Positions 8,560 to 17,606 of a DNA stretch of 64,000 nucleotides are shown piece after piece (the first letter of the stretch is position 1; each line of letters begins with the position of its first letter). The translations under genes and the position numbers were made by a program. Location: NCBI GenBank assembly GCA_002869565.1, contig PKUJ01000011.1, forward strand, positions 1 through 64,000, read 5' to 3'. The notes beneath the pieces are model-generated. The model was not told where the DNA came from, did no database searches, and saw nothing but the letters and a program-made list of their open reading frames with translations. This DNA comes from Arcobacter sp. (GTDB lineage: Bacteria; Campylobacterota; Campylobacteria; Campylobacterales; Arcobacteraceae).

Positions 8560-9153
8560 TTAAGAGTATTTGGGTTTAAAATTCATCTCACATCGAAGAG
8601 AATCTCTTTGCTCATTTGTTTGATTTAAGGGCTTACATTTCTTAAGATTTTCCAGACAATTATATGCTAAATTTGTATACTCTACTGTACCTGCTTTTTT
8701 CCAAGATATCTCTTCTTTTTTAAGCTCTCTTCTTACTTTTGCAGGATTTCCAAATGCTAAATGATTATCTGGAATTACTGTTTTTGATGGAACTAAAGAT
8801 GAAGCTCCAATTATTGAATTTTCACCAATTACAGCTTCATCCATAATAACAGACCCCATGCCAACCATTGCGTTAAATTTTACATGACAACCGTGTAAAA
8901 TTGCACTATGTCCTATATGTCCATATTCTTCAACTATTACATCAATATTTGGAAAAGAATGACAAACACAACAATCTTGAATATTTGCATTTTTTTTAAT
9001 AATAATTCTTCCAAAATCTCCTCTTATAGAAGCATTAGGTCCAATATAGACCCCCTCTTCTATAAAAACATCACCAATAATTACAGCTGTTTCATGAACA
9101 AATGCTTTCTCGCTAATTACTGGAATTAATCCATCAATTTCATAAATTTGCAC
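8560..9153 (-). CDS. paaY: PaaY, gamma-carbonic-anhydrase-like thioesterase of phenylacetate pathway
   Basis: 197 aa, left-handed beta-helix hexapeptide repeats. The three metal-binding histidines lie in CHSFP and EYGHIGHSA. PaaY proteins hydrolyse the ring-hydroxylated CoA dead-end product of the Paa pathway and so rescue CoA. The C-terminal extension (about 150-197) is typical for PaaY against ordinary gamma carbonic anhydrases. The start is GTG at 9153-9151 and its first base is the last base of the paaN stop (TAGTG on the minus strand), so translation is coupled. Confidence 0.85.
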   Translation of the reverse strand: MQIYEIDGLIPVISEKAFVHETAVIIGDVFIEEGVYIGPNASIRGDFGRIIIKKNANIQDCCVCHSFPNIDVIVEEYGHIGHSAILHGCHVKFNAMVGMGSVIMDEAVIGENSIIGASSLVPSKTVIPDNHLAFGNPAKVRRELKKEEISWKKAGTVEYTNLAYNCLENLKKCKPLNQTNEQRDSLRCEMNFKPKYS

Positions 9154-10811
9154 TAGGCATCCCTTTTTATTGTAACAACAGAATAACGTCCTGAAACAAA
9201 ATTGTCATTTGATAATGCACAATTTGCAGCTTTATTATCTCCTGTTGCATGAAAATCAGTAAAAGCAGCAGAATGATTCATCAGTACATGACCAGTTAAA
9301 TTAACAGATAAATTAACTTTTTCTTCAATTGCTATATCTTCCACTTTTTCTAAATACTCTTCGTCTGATGTATATACACCTGCTGTAATTGCACCATGAA
9401 GTTCTACTGTTTCTTGCCACACTTTTAAACTATCTTCTCTTGATTCAGTCTCAATAAGTAAAATAATAGGTCCAAAATGTTCATTGTGATATTTCTCTTT
9501 ATCTTTAGCAGAAACTTTTACAATTACTGGTGTTTTAATTGTAGCATTTTCAAACATAGGATGCTTAATATTTTTTGATTTTAAAATTATTTCACCTATA
9601 TCTGCTGCTTTTTCAACTCTTTTGCAAATATCGCTATTTTGAATTGCACCCAAAATTTCTACTGCTCTTTCATCAACAGAAAGAAGTTTTTCAACACTAT
9701 TAGCTATCATTGAAGCAACTTCATCAAAACTAACTCTTTCTCCATTTGAGATAATTCCATCTTTAGGGATAAATATATTTTGCGGAGCTGTACACATTTG
9801 TGATGAATATAATGATAATGCCATAGAGATATTTCTAGACATTCCTTTTAAGTTATCATAATTATCTACAATTAGACAGTTTACTCCTGCTTTTTCAGTA
9901 TATACATTAGCTTGTGGAGCATTGTCTTCTAACCAATCACCAAATGAAGTACTACCTGTAAAATCTATGATTTTTACATTTTTATTTTTAACTAGATTTT
10001 GAGTTTGAGTTCTATCATCACTTATAATCATAGATACTAAATTAGGATTTATGCCATTCTCCTCTAATACTTCTCTTGCAATATCAACTGTTAAGGCAAT
10101 TGGCAAAATTCCATTTCTATGTGGTTTATAAATAATAGAATTCCCTGTAACTAAAGATGCAAATAGTGCTGAATATGAGTTCCAAGTTGGAAATGTAGAG
10201 CAAGTAATAATTAAAGAGATTCCCCTTGGTGCAAGCTTTAATTTTTTGTTAACTACGATAGGAGGATTATCTTTTCCTGTTGGTTTTTCAAATATAGATT
10301 CACTAGGTATTGCGGATAATTGTTTATATGCATAAGCTAAAGCTTCTAGCCCCCTATCTTGAGCATGTGGACCTCCCGCTTGGAATGCCATCATATATGG
10401 CTGACCTGTAGTATGCATAACTGCATTTGCCATTTCAAATGATCTTTTATTGATTCTATCTAAGATTTCTAAACAAATTCCAGTTCTCTCATCTAAACTC
10501 AATTTTTTCCATTGATTCATTGCTTCCTTTGAATTTTCTACTAAAATATCAGCATCAATAGAAGGATAAGTAATCCCTAAATCAAATCCATAAGGAGACT
10601 TTTCTGCTCCTAAATATTTATCTATATCTAAACCTTTAATTTCATATCTATTATTTAGTTGAGATTTAAAAGAGTTTATAGCTTCTTCCTTTTTCCCTTC
10701 ACCATAAACCTTCGAACTTGGTATTTCAAAATAAGGAGTCCAGAATCCTCTATTTTTAATTTCTTCTAATGCTCTTGTTAGTATTTCATTATGTTTCGTA
10801 AAAAGACACAT
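9153..10811 (-). CDS. paaN: PaaN-type aldehyde dehydrogenase of phenylacetate degradation (no MaoC hydratase domain)
   Basis: 552 aa. An aldehyde dehydrogenase domain fills the protein. The catalytic Cys lies in SSQMCTAPQNIFIP, with the Glu region in YTEKAGVNC and a FTGS nucleotide motif. It matches the PaaN (PaaN_2) group, which oxidises the semialdehyde formed by ring opening. E. coli PaaZ (about 680 aa) also carries a C-terminal MaoC-like hydratase that opens oxepin-CoA; that domain is absent here, so a separate crotonase must do that step. An aaaggattaaa SD precedes ATG at 10811. First gene of the leftward paa unit. Confidence 0.85.
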   Translation of the reverse strand: MCLFTKHNEILTRALEEIKNRGFWTPYFEIPSSKVYGEGKKEEAINSFKSQLNNRYEIKGLDIDKYLGAEKSPYGFDLGITYPSIDADILVENSKEAMNQWKKLSLDERTGICLEILDRINKRSFEMANAVMHTTGQPYMMAFQAGGPHAQDRGLEALAYAYKQLSAIPSESIFEKPTGKDNPPIVVNKKLKLAPRGISLIITCSTFPTWNSYSALFASLVTGNSIIYKPHRNGILPIALTVDIAREVLEENGINPNLVSMIISDDRTQTQNLVKNKNVKIIDFTGSTSFGDWLEDNAPQANVYTEKAGVNCLIVDNYDNLKGMSRNISMALSLYSSQMCTAPQNIFIPKDGIISNGERVSFDEVASMIANSVEKLLSVDERAVEILGAIQNSDICKRVEKAADIGEIILKSKNIKHPMFENATIKTPVIVKVSAKDKEKYHNEHFGPIILLIETESREDSLKVWQETVELHGAITAGVYTSDEEYLEKVEDIAIEEKVNLSVNLTGHVLMNHSAAFTDFHATGDNKAANCALSNDNFVSGRYSVVTIKRDA

Positions 10812-11016
10812 TTTAATCCTTTATGTAATATATTTTTTAAAATATTAATATATAATTTATTAACCTAATATTAAATATACTACTTAATCCTCATAAAAAT
10901 GGTATTTTTTAAGAGAATAGCAAAAAAATAGCATTTATTTTTAAGCTTTATTATATATTACATTTGTTAGAATTTTTCTAGTTTTTTTGAAATAGATATA
11001 TTATTTGGAGGAGAAA
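10812..11016. promoter_or_regulatory. Divergent control region between paaN and paaF operons
   Basis: 205 nt of very AT-rich DNA separate the divergent paaN (leftward) and paaF (rightward) starts. It contains the phased AATAGCA repeat described separately and a 6-bp site AAGCTT at about 10942. SD ggagga sits at 11007-11012. PaaX, encoded at 18351, would be expected to act here, but I could not recognise the E. coli PaaX palindrome. Confidence 0.6.
10916..10933. promoter_or_regulatory. Direct repeat AATAGCA with 11-bp period
   Basis: AATAGCA occurs at 10916-10922 and 10927-10933, one helical turn apart, in the paaN/paaF control region. The same pair with the same period occurs before livK at 27222-27239. 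Such spacing suits a regulator dimer binding one DNA face. The binding protein is unknown. Confidence 0.45.
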
Positions 11017-11787
11017 ATGGGCTTTAAAGATATTAAAGTAGATGTTGAATACTCACATATACTTACAATTACACTTAATAGAAGTGAAGTTTATAATGCA
11101 TTAAGAACTAATACCTTAAAAGAAATACACGAAGTGTTACAAAATAGTTCTGATGAGATTAGATGTGTAATATTAACTGGAGGAGAAAAAGTATTTGCTG
11201 CGGGAGCAGATATTAATGAACTTGAAGTTAAAGGTGCAATTGAATCAATAAACGATGTAAGAACTTCTTATTGGGATTCTATTAAAGATTTTAAAAAGCC
11301 TATTATTGCTGCGGTAAACGGATTTTGTTTAGGTGGAGGATGTGAACTTGCTATGCATTGTGACATTATTATATGCGGAGATAATGCACAATTTGGACAG
11401 CCTGAAATTAATTTAGGAATCATGCCAGGAGCTGGTGGTACACAAAGGACAGTAAAAGCAATGGGCAAATCAAATGCCATGTTAATACTTTTAACAGGAG
11501 ATTTCATTGATGCTAAGACTGCTCAAAAGATGAACTTAGTATCAGAAGTAGTTCCCGTACAAAGCACAATGATTAGAGCGATGGAAATTGCAAATAAAAT
11601 TGCAAAAAAATCTCCACTAGCAATTACAGCAATCAAAAATGCTGTTTTAGCATCATATGATAGTGGATTAAGTGCTTCATTAAAATATGAAAAAACAATT
11701 TTCTCAGGAATATTATCTAGTGAAGATAAAAAAGAGGGAATTAGTGCATTTAAAGAAAAAAGAAAACCAAATTTTAAAGGACAATAA
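11017..11787 (+). CDS. paaF: PaaF-type enoyl-CoA hydratase
   Basis: 256 aa from ATG 11017. An upstream in-frame TTG at 11005 lies before the SD ggagga (11007-11012) and cannot be the start. It is a crotonase with both catalytic glutamates: GGGCELAMHCD and FGQPEINLGIMPGAGG. The oxyanion-hole segment GGEKVFAAGADINE is intact. PaaF hydrates 2,3-dehydroadipyl-CoA in the lower pathway. First gene of the rightward paa operon, 2 nt before paaG. A second crotonase of the same type at 21772 makes it uncertain which of the two acts on dehydroadipyl-CoA and which on the oxepin ring. Confidence 0.8.
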   Translation: MGFKDIKVDVEYSHILTITLNRSEVYNALRTNTLKEIHEVLQNSSDEIRCVILTGGEKVFAAGADINELEVKGAIESINDVRTSYWDSIKDFKKPIIAAVNGFCLGGGCELAMHCDIIICGDNAQFGQPEINLGIMPGAGGTQRTVKAMGKSNAMLILLTGDFIDAKTAQKMNLVSEVVPVQSTMIRAMEIANKIAKKSPLAITAIKNAVLASYDSGLSASLKYEKTIFSGILSSEDKKEGISAFKEKRKPNFKGQ

Positions 11788-11789
11788 TA

Positions 11790-12581
11790 ATGTCATACGA
11801 AACAATAAAATATGAAATAAATAAAGGTATAGCTACTTTAACTTTTAATAGACCAGAAGTATTTAACTCACTAAATGAGCAAATGCATGGAGAAATAAAA
11901 GATGCTTTACAAAATATAAAAAAAGATAAATCTATTAGGGTATTGATAATCACAGGAGAAGGCAAAGCATTTTGTGCAGGTCAAGATTTAAACGATAGAT
12001 CTGTAAATAATAGTGATGAAAAGCTTGATTTAGGTGAATCAATTGAAAAAAAATATAACCCACTAATTAAAACTATATATAACTTAGAAATACCAGTTAT
12101 TTGTAAAGTAAATGGAGTAGCAGCAGGTGCAGGAGTTGGGATTGCCCTAGCTTGTGACTTTGTAATTGCAAATGAAAAGGTATCATTTATACAAGCATTT
12201 TGCAAAATTGGATTAGTTCCTGATAGTGGTAACTCTTTCTTTTTACCACAACTTGTAGGAATGGCAAGAGCAAAAGAGTTGTGTATGTTAGGGAACAAAC
12301 TTCCTGCACAAACTGCATTGGAGTATGGACTGATTTCAAGAGTATATTCGCTTGATACAATTGATGAAGAAGTTCAAAAACTAGCTGTTCATTTTTCAAC
12401 TGCTCCAACATATGGACTATCTTTAATAAAAAAAGCATTAAATCAATCCGTTGAGAACTCATTAGAAGAACAATTAGAATTAGAAAAGAACCTACAAAGA
12501 GCAGCTGGACACTCAAATGATTATAAAGAGGGGGTTGCTGCTTTCTTAGAAAAAAGAACTCCTAATTTTAAAGGAAATTAA
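11790..12581 (+). CDS. paaG: PaaG, oxepin-CoA-forming isomerase
   Basis: 263 aa crotonase-fold enzyme. It lacks the hydratase glutamates and carries the PaaG isomerase pattern AAGAGVGIALACDFVI and SFIQAFCKIGLVPDSG, whose Asp is the catalytic residue. PaaG converts the 1,2-epoxide of phenylacetyl-CoA to the seven-membered oxepin-CoA and also isomerises double bonds further down. One small difference is PDSGN where most PaaG proteins have PDSGG. It overlaps neither neighbour: 2 nt from paaF, 1 nt to paaH. Confidence 0.85.
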   Translation: MSYETIKYEINKGIATLTFNRPEVFNSLNEQMHGEIKDALQNIKKDKSIRVLIITGEGKAFCAGQDLNDRSVNNSDEKLDLGESIEKKYNPLIKTIYNLEIPVICKVNGVAAGAGVGIALACDFVIANEKVSFIQAFCKIGLVPDSGNSFFLPQLVGMARAKELCMLGNKLPAQTALEYGLISRVYSLDTIDEEVQKLAVHFSTAPTYGLSLIKKALNQSVENSLEEQLELEKNLQRAAGHSNDYKEGVAAFLEKRTPNFKGN

Positions 12582-12582
12582 T

Positions 12583-14103
12583 ATGAGAATAGATTCAAAT
12601 TCAATTATTGGAATTGTTGGTGCTGGAATTATGGGTAGAGGTATTGCTCAAGTTGCAGCAAAAGCAGGTCATAAAGTAATACTATATGATAATTGGGATG
12701 GAGCAGTTGATAATGCAATGAATATCAATGAAAAAGAGTTATCAAAACTTGTTGAAAAAGGGAAAATGACTCAAGAAACTAAAGATAAAACAATATCTCT
12801 AATGACCCCAACTATGCAAATAGAAGATTTGGCTCCTTGTGATTTAATAATTGAAGCGATTATTGAAAACAAAGAGATTAAGCAAGAGATATTTAAACAA
12901 CTTGAAGATATTTGTGGAGATGTATGTATCGCCTCAAATACTTCATCTATTTCTATTTCTGCATTAGCAAATGGTCTTAAAAGACCTGATAGAATGGTAG
13001 GTATGCATTTTTTTAACCCAGCACCTATTATGAAACTAGTAGAAGTGATTTCTGGCTTACAAAGTGATAAACAGCTAGTAGAAGATGTTTATAATCTAGC
13101 TAATTCTTGGGGTAAAAAAGCAGTTTTTGTTAAATCTAGTCCAGGATTTATAGTAAATAGAATTGCAAGACCTTTTTATGCTGAAGCATTAAGATTATAT
13201 GAGGAGGGAGTGTCAACTTTTGCAACAATTGATGAAGTGGCAAGAACATCTGGTAGATTTAAAATGGGTCCATTTGAACTTATGGATTTGATTGGAAATG
13301 ACACAAACTATTCTGTTACTGAATCAACTTTTAATTCATACTATCAAGATTCTAGATTTAATCCCTCATTAACACAACAAGAGTTCTCACAAGCTGGATT
13401 ACTTGGAAGAAAATCAGGTATAGGTTTTTATAAATATGAAGATGGAAAACAACTATGTAGAGAAAAATATAACGAAGTAGAACCATCAAATAATAAAATA
13501 TCAGATATTACAGTATTTGGTTCTTTAGGTGTAGCTAATGAATTAATCCCATTGTTTAAAAAAGCTGGAATTAATGTAATTGAAGATGAAGGTGATGGGT
13601 ATATTGAATTCAATGATATAAAACTATTTTTAACAAATGGAAAAATGGCAAGCCAAATCTCTAAAGAGTTAAATGAAAAAAATATTGCTCAATTTGATAT
13701 CAATATAGATTATGATTTAACAGATTCGATAACTATTGCAACTTCACTACTAGCACAAAAACATGTTGAAAAAAACATTGCAGCACTTTTTACACAAATT
13801 GGCAAAAGAACTCTAATAATAAAAGATTCTCCTGCAATGGTAATATCAAGAACTATATCTATGTTAGTAAATGAAGCAAGTTCCACTGTTACAAATGGTG
13901 TTTGTGATGAAGCTAGTGTTGATATTGCTATGGAAAATGGTGTAAATTATCCAATTGGTCCATTTAAATGGGCAGATAAATTAGGTATTGATTTTATATT
14001 AGAAACATTAAACAATTTAGAATCATTTTATAAAGATACTAGATATAGAGTAGATAGAGGTATCATAGAAAAATCAATTATAGGTGGAAAATATTATGAG
14101 TGA
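12583..14103 (+). CDS. paaH: PaaH, 3-hydroxyadipyl-CoA dehydrogenase
   Basis: 506 aa. An N-terminal NAD-binding Rossmann fold starts with VGAGIMGRGIAQVAAKAGH. The 3HCDH signature follows (NTSSISISALA, GMHFFNPAPIMKLVEVI, KSSPGFIVNRIARP). The C-terminal half holds a second, degenerate 3HCDH region and a final helical domain with VNYPIGPFKWADKLG, as in long PaaH proteins. It oxidises 3-hydroxyadipyl-CoA to 3-oxoadipyl-CoA with NAD. Its stop lies inside the start region of paaI. Confidence 0.88.
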   Translation: MRIDSNSIIGIVGAGIMGRGIAQVAAKAGHKVILYDNWDGAVDNAMNINEKELSKLVEKGKMTQETKDKTISLMTPTMQIEDLAPCDLIIEAIIENKEIKQEIFKQLEDICGDVCIASNTSSISISALANGLKRPDRMVGMHFFNPAPIMKLVEVISGLQSDKQLVEDVYNLANSWGKKAVFVKSSPGFIVNRIARPFYAEALRLYEEGVSTFATIDEVARTSGRFKMGPFELMDLIGNDTNYSVTESTFNSYYQDSRFNPSLTQQEFSQAGLLGRKSGIGFYKYEDGKQLCREKYNEVEPSNNKISDITVFGSLGVANELIPLFKKAGINVIEDEGDGYIEFNDIKLFLTNGKMASQISKELNEKNIAQFDINIDYDLTDSITIATSLLAQKHVEKNIAALFTQIGKRTLIIKDSPAMVISRTISMLVNEASSTVTNGVCDEASVDIAMENGVNYPIGPFKWADKLGIDFILETLNNLESFYKDTRYRVDRGIIEKSIIGGKYYE

Positions 14104-14530
14104 AACAAAACTTTGTTTTAAAGTAGCAGAAAAAATGATGGCCAATACAAAATTTGAACATACCCTTGGTATGAAATTATTAGAAGTGGAAGAAGGCTAT
14201 GCAAAAATGGAAATGGAAGTTACCCAAAAGATGTTAAATGGTCATGGAACTTGTCAAGGTGGGGCTATTTTTTCTTTTGCTGATGCAGCTTTTGCTATTG
14301 CTTGTAACTCAAGAAATATTGCAACTGTAGCAGCTTCTTGTGATATAAGTTTTGTAAAACCTGCTTTTTTAGGAGATACACTATATGCAAGTGCTACGGA
14401 AAAATATTTAAAAGGTAGAAATGGTATATATGATATTTTAGTTGTAAATCAAAAGTTTGAATCAGTAGCATTTTTCACTGGTAAATCAAAAGCTATAAAA
14501 GGCAGTATATTAGAGGAGAAGGAACTATAA
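14096..14530 (+). CDS. paaI: PaaI hot-dog thioesterase
   Basis: 144 aa from ATG 14096, which has SD aggtgg at 14082-14087; an upstream in-frame GTG at 14084 overlaps that SD and is less likely. PaaI motif GHGTCQGGAIFSFADAAFAIACNS with the catalytic Asp region, then ASCDISFVKPAFLGDTLYA. PaaI hydrolyses (hydroxy)phenylacetyl-CoA and frees CoA when the pathway stalls. It overlaps paaH by 8 nt and shares one base (taATG) with paaJ, so three genes are translationally coupled. Confidence 0.85.
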   Translation: MSETKLCFKVAEKMMANTKFEHTLGMKLLEVEEGYAKMEMEVTQKMLNGHGTCQGGAIFSFADAAFAIACNSRNIATVAASCDISFVKPAFLGDTLYASATEKYLKGRNGIYDILVVNQKFESVAFFTGKSKAIKGSILEEKEL

Positions 14531-15747
14531 TGAATGAAGCATATATTATAGATTATATTAGAACACCAATTGGCTCATATGGAGGTGCATTATCTTCTAT
14601 TAGACCTGATGATATGGGTGCAATTCCACTTAGTTATCTAATGAAAAATAATCCTAGTATAAACTGGGAAGAACTTGATGATGTAATTTTTGGTTGTGCA
14701 AATCAAGCTGGTGAAGACAATAGAAATGTTGCAAAAATGTCAGCACTATTAGCAGGACTTCCTTATCAAAGTGGGGGTACAACAGTTAATAGACTTTGTG
14801 GTTCAGGAATGGATGCAATTGGTATTGCAGCACGATCTATAAAAGCTGGTGAGTGTGATTTAATAATTGCAGGTGGAGTAGAATCAATGTCAAGAGCTCC
14901 ATTTGTTATGCCTAAAGCTGAGACTGCATTTACAAGAGCAAATAATGTATATGATACAACTATTGGTTGGAGATTTACAAACCCTAAAATGAATGAAATG
15001 TTTGGAACAGATTCTATGCCTGAAACAGGAGAAAATGTAGCCTACGAGTTTGGAATCACAAGAAAAGACCAAGATAAATTTGCTTTTAATTCACAACAAA
15101 AATGCAAAGAGGCTATGCAAAAGGGTTTTTTCAAAAATGAGATAACACCTGTTCTTGTAAAAAGAAGAAAACAAGATGATTTAATTGTTGACCAAGATGA
15201 ATATCCTAAACCAAATACTACATTAGAAAAATTAGCAGCACTTAGAACTCCTTTTAAAAAGGAAGGGGGTACAGTAACAGCAGGTAATGCTTCAGGGGTA
15301 AATGATGGCGCAGGAGCAATGATAATTGTCTCAAAAAATGCTGTTGAAAAATATAATCTAAAACCGAAAGCTAAAATCGTAATGATGGCTGTAGCTGGTG
15401 TTCCTCCAAAAATCATGGGAATAGGACCACTTTACTCATCAAAAAAGATTTTAGAAAAAACTGGCATGACAATAGATGATATGGATGTAATTGAACTAAA
15501 TGAAGCTTTTGCTTCTCAAGGATTGGCAACATTAAGAGGTTTAGGGTTAAAAGATGATGATCCAAAAGTTAACCCAAATGGTGGAGCAATATCTTTAGGT
15601 CACCCATTAGGAATGAGTGGAACAAGACTTGTTATGACTGCACTAAACCACTTGGAGCAAACAAAAGGAAGATATGGGCTTTGTACTATGTGTATTGGTG
15701 TAGGGCAAGGTATATCTATGATAATAGAAAATTTAAATAGGGATTAG
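14530..15747 (+). CDS. paaJ: PaaJ, 3-oxoadipyl-CoA thiolase
   Basis: 405 aa thiolase. Nucleophilic Cys in VNRLCGSGMDAIG, His in GHPLGMSGTRL, and second Cys in LCTMCIGVGQG are all in place, with GGVESMSRAPFVM before them. It cleaves 3-oxoadipyl-CoA, and in the PaaJ version also the dehydro form, to succinyl-CoA and acetyl-CoA. The same family serves the beta-ketoadipate pathway as PcaF; the operon supports PaaJ. Confidence 0.9.
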   Translation: MNEAYIIDYIRTPIGSYGGALSSIRPDDMGAIPLSYLMKNNPSINWEELDDVIFGCANQAGEDNRNVAKMSALLAGLPYQSGGTTVNRLCGSGMDAIGIAARSIKAGECDLIIAGGVESMSRAPFVMPKAETAFTRANNVYDTTIGWRFTNPKMNEMFGTDSMPETGENVAYEFGITRKDQDKFAFNSQQKCKEAMQKGFFKNEITPVLVKRRKQDDLIVDQDEYPKPNTTLEKLAALRTPFKKEGGTVTAGNASGVNDGAGAMIIVSKNAVEKYNLKPKAKIVMMAVAGVPPKIMGIGPLYSSKKILEKTGMTIDDMDVIELNEAFASQGLATLRGLGLKDDDPKVNPNGGAISLGHPLGMSGTRLVMTALNHLEQTKGRYGLCTMCIGVGQGISMIIENLNRD

Positions 15748-15756
15748 GAGAATAAA

Positions 15757-17058
15757 ATGGAAAATAAAAGAAAAACTGTAAGTTATTATCCAAAAGTTCT
15801 TGTTTCAAAAGATGAACTTACTGCTTTACAAACAAGAAGAATGAAACACACATTGTTAAGAGCTTATTCTTTTGTACCTTATTATAAAAAAAAATGGGAC
15901 GATCATGGTGTTCATCCAGATGATTTTACTTTTTTAGAAGATATTAATAAGTTTCCTTTTACTACAAAAGAGGATTTAAGATTAAACTATCCATTTGGAA
16001 TGTTTGCAAATCCTATGAGTGATATTGTAAGACTTCATGCTTCAAGTGGAACAACTGGTAAACCAACTGTTGTTGGATATACAAGACAAGATATTGATAC
16101 TTGGTCTGATTTAGTTGCTCGTTCACTTAGACTTGCAGGTGGTGGGAAAGGTGATATAGTTCATGTATCTTATGGATATGGTCTATTTACTGGAGGTTTA
16201 GGTGCTCATTATGGGGCAGAAAAACTTGGTTGTACAGTTGTTCCTGCTTCTGGTGGTTTTACTGATAAACAAGTTACTTTAATAAATGACTTCAAAGCAA
16301 ATGTAATAATGGTTACACCATCATATATGCTAAATATTATTGAAGAAATGGAAAACAGAGGAATAGATCCAAAAGAGACTGCACTTAAAATTGGTATTTT
16401 TGGGGCTGAACCTTGGTCTATGGAAATGAAAAGAAATATTGAAGAAAAAGTTGGAATTGATGCTCTTGACATTTATGGTTTATCTGAAATGATGGGTCCG
16501 GGTGTAGCTTGTGAAGTTTTAGAAGATAGAGGTGATTTATATGTTTGGGAAGACCACTTTTACCCTGAGATTGTTGATAAAGATACCTTTAATCCTCTTC
16601 CTGATGGAGAAGAAGGTGAGTTAGTTTTAACTACTTTAACAAAAGAAGCTTTACCAATTATTAGATATAGAACAAAGGATTTATCAACACTATATAAAGG
16701 TGATCTTTTAAATATGCGAAAAATGAAAAGAATTCATGCAAGAACAGATGATATGATGATTATTAGAGGGGTAAATGTATTCCCATCACAAATTGAAGAG
16801 ATTTTGATGAAAATTGAGGCATTTTCTCCTTATTATCAAATTGTAATTTCAAGAACTGGAAATATGGATGATTTAGCTATAGATATAGAACCAGAATTAA
16901 CAGCAAGCGATATTGAAATAAGTGAAGCAATAAAAACTCTAATTCACAAAATAAAATCAGGTATTGGAGTATCTGTAAAAGTAAATGTAAAAAAACATGG
17001 TGAGGTTCCAAGAAGTCAAGGGAAAGCTCAAAGAGTAGTAGATACAAGGGAAAACTAG
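15757..17058 (+). CDS. paaK: PaaK, phenylacetate-CoA ligase
   Basis: 433 aa. AMP-forming ligase of the short PaaK type: phosphate-binding HASSGTTGKPTVVGY, then GLFTGGLGAHYGAEKLG, YGLSEMMGPGVACE and the C-terminal RGVNVFPSQIEEILM. It activates phenylacetate (or a close aromatic acid) to the CoA thioester, so CoA-bound intermediates are used from the first step. The SD aggag lies just before ATG 15757. PaaK-like ligases can also take other phenylacetates, and the natural substrate cannot be read from the sequence. Confidence 0.9.
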   Translation: MENKRKTVSYYPKVLVSKDELTALQTRRMKHTLLRAYSFVPYYKKKWDDHGVHPDDFTFLEDINKFPFTTKEDLRLNYPFGMFANPMSDIVRLHASSGTTGKPTVVGYTRQDIDTWSDLVARSLRLAGGGKGDIVHVSYGYGLFTGGLGAHYGAEKLGCTVVPASGGFTDKQVTLINDFKANVIMVTPSYMLNIIEEMENRGIDPKETALKIGIFGAEPWSMEMKRNIEEKVGIDALDIYGLSEMMGPGVACEVLEDRGDLYVWEDHFYPEIVDKDTFNPLPDGEEGELVLTTLTKEALPIIRYRTKDLSTLYKGDLLNMRKMKRIHARTDDMMIIRGVNVFPSQIEEILMKIEAFSPYYQIVISRTGNMDDLAIDIEPELTASDIEISEAIKTLIHKIKSGIGVSVKVNVKKHGEVPRSQGKAQRVVDTREN

Positions 17059-17066
17059 GATATAAA

Positions 17067-17600
17067 ATGTCTAAAAACATATTGGTAATACAAGCTCATG
17101 ATGATATGAAAACATCAAGAGTAAATAAAAGATTTTCAAAAGAGATTGAAAATCTCGATAATGTAGAGATAAGAGATATAAAAGCTTTATATCCTGATTA
17201 TAAGATTGATGTACAAGCTGAGCAAGAGGCTATTAAGAAAGCAGATAAAATTGTATTTCAATTTCCAATGTTTTGGTTCAATGCCCCATCAATATTAAAA
17301 GAATGGATGGATAAAGTTTATACTCTTGGTTTTGCATTTGATGTTACTAAAGATGGTTATCAAAAAAGAGAACTAGATGGAAAAGAATTCATGCTTACTG
17401 TTTCTATGGGTGGGCATGAAGCTGCATATTCAGGTGATTATAAAAGTGTAGATGAGTGTCTAACTCCTTATATTTATACCTCTAAATTTTGTGGAATGAA
17501 AGTTCTTGAACCATTTTATACCTATAGAGCTATGCAAAACTTAAGTGATGAAAAACTTGAAGAAATAGCAGCAGAATTTAAAAAAGCAATTTTAAGATAA
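17067..17600 (+). CDS. Flavodoxin-fold NAD(P)H:quinone oxidoreductase (MdaB/KefF/NQO family)
   Basis: 177 aa. N-terminal FMN/FAD-binding strand and loop NILVIQAHDDMKTSRVN, a central FQFPMFWFNAPSILKEWMDKV motif typical of the NQO2/KefF/MdaB family, then SMGGHEAAYSG. It would carry out two-electron reduction of quinones with NAD(P)H. It sits 8 nt after paaK, inside the operon. A role in reducing quinones formed from ring-hydroxylated by-products is plausible but inferred. Confidence 0.75.
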   Translation: MSKNILVIQAHDDMKTSRVNKRFSKEIENLDNVEIRDIKALYPDYKIDVQAEQEAIKKADKIVFQFPMFWFNAPSILKEWMDKVYTLGFAFDVTKDGYQKRELDGKEFMLTVSMGGHEAAYSGDYKSVDECLTPYIYTSKFCGMKVLEPFYTYRAMQNLSDEKLEEIAAEFKKAILR

Positions 17601-17606
17601 AACATT

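Noticed and set aside
11005-11016. TTG start for paaF
   Set aside because: It precedes the SD ggagga that serves ATG 11017.
12187-12516. Open frames of 60-125 codons antisense to crotonase, thiolase, typA, cysD and other genes
   Set aside because: They lie opposite well-supported coding sequence and show no domain, SD or codon pattern of their own.
14084-14095. GTG start for paaI
   Set aside because: The GTG is part of the SD region aggtgg for the ATG at 14096; four extra residues are not typical of PaaI.
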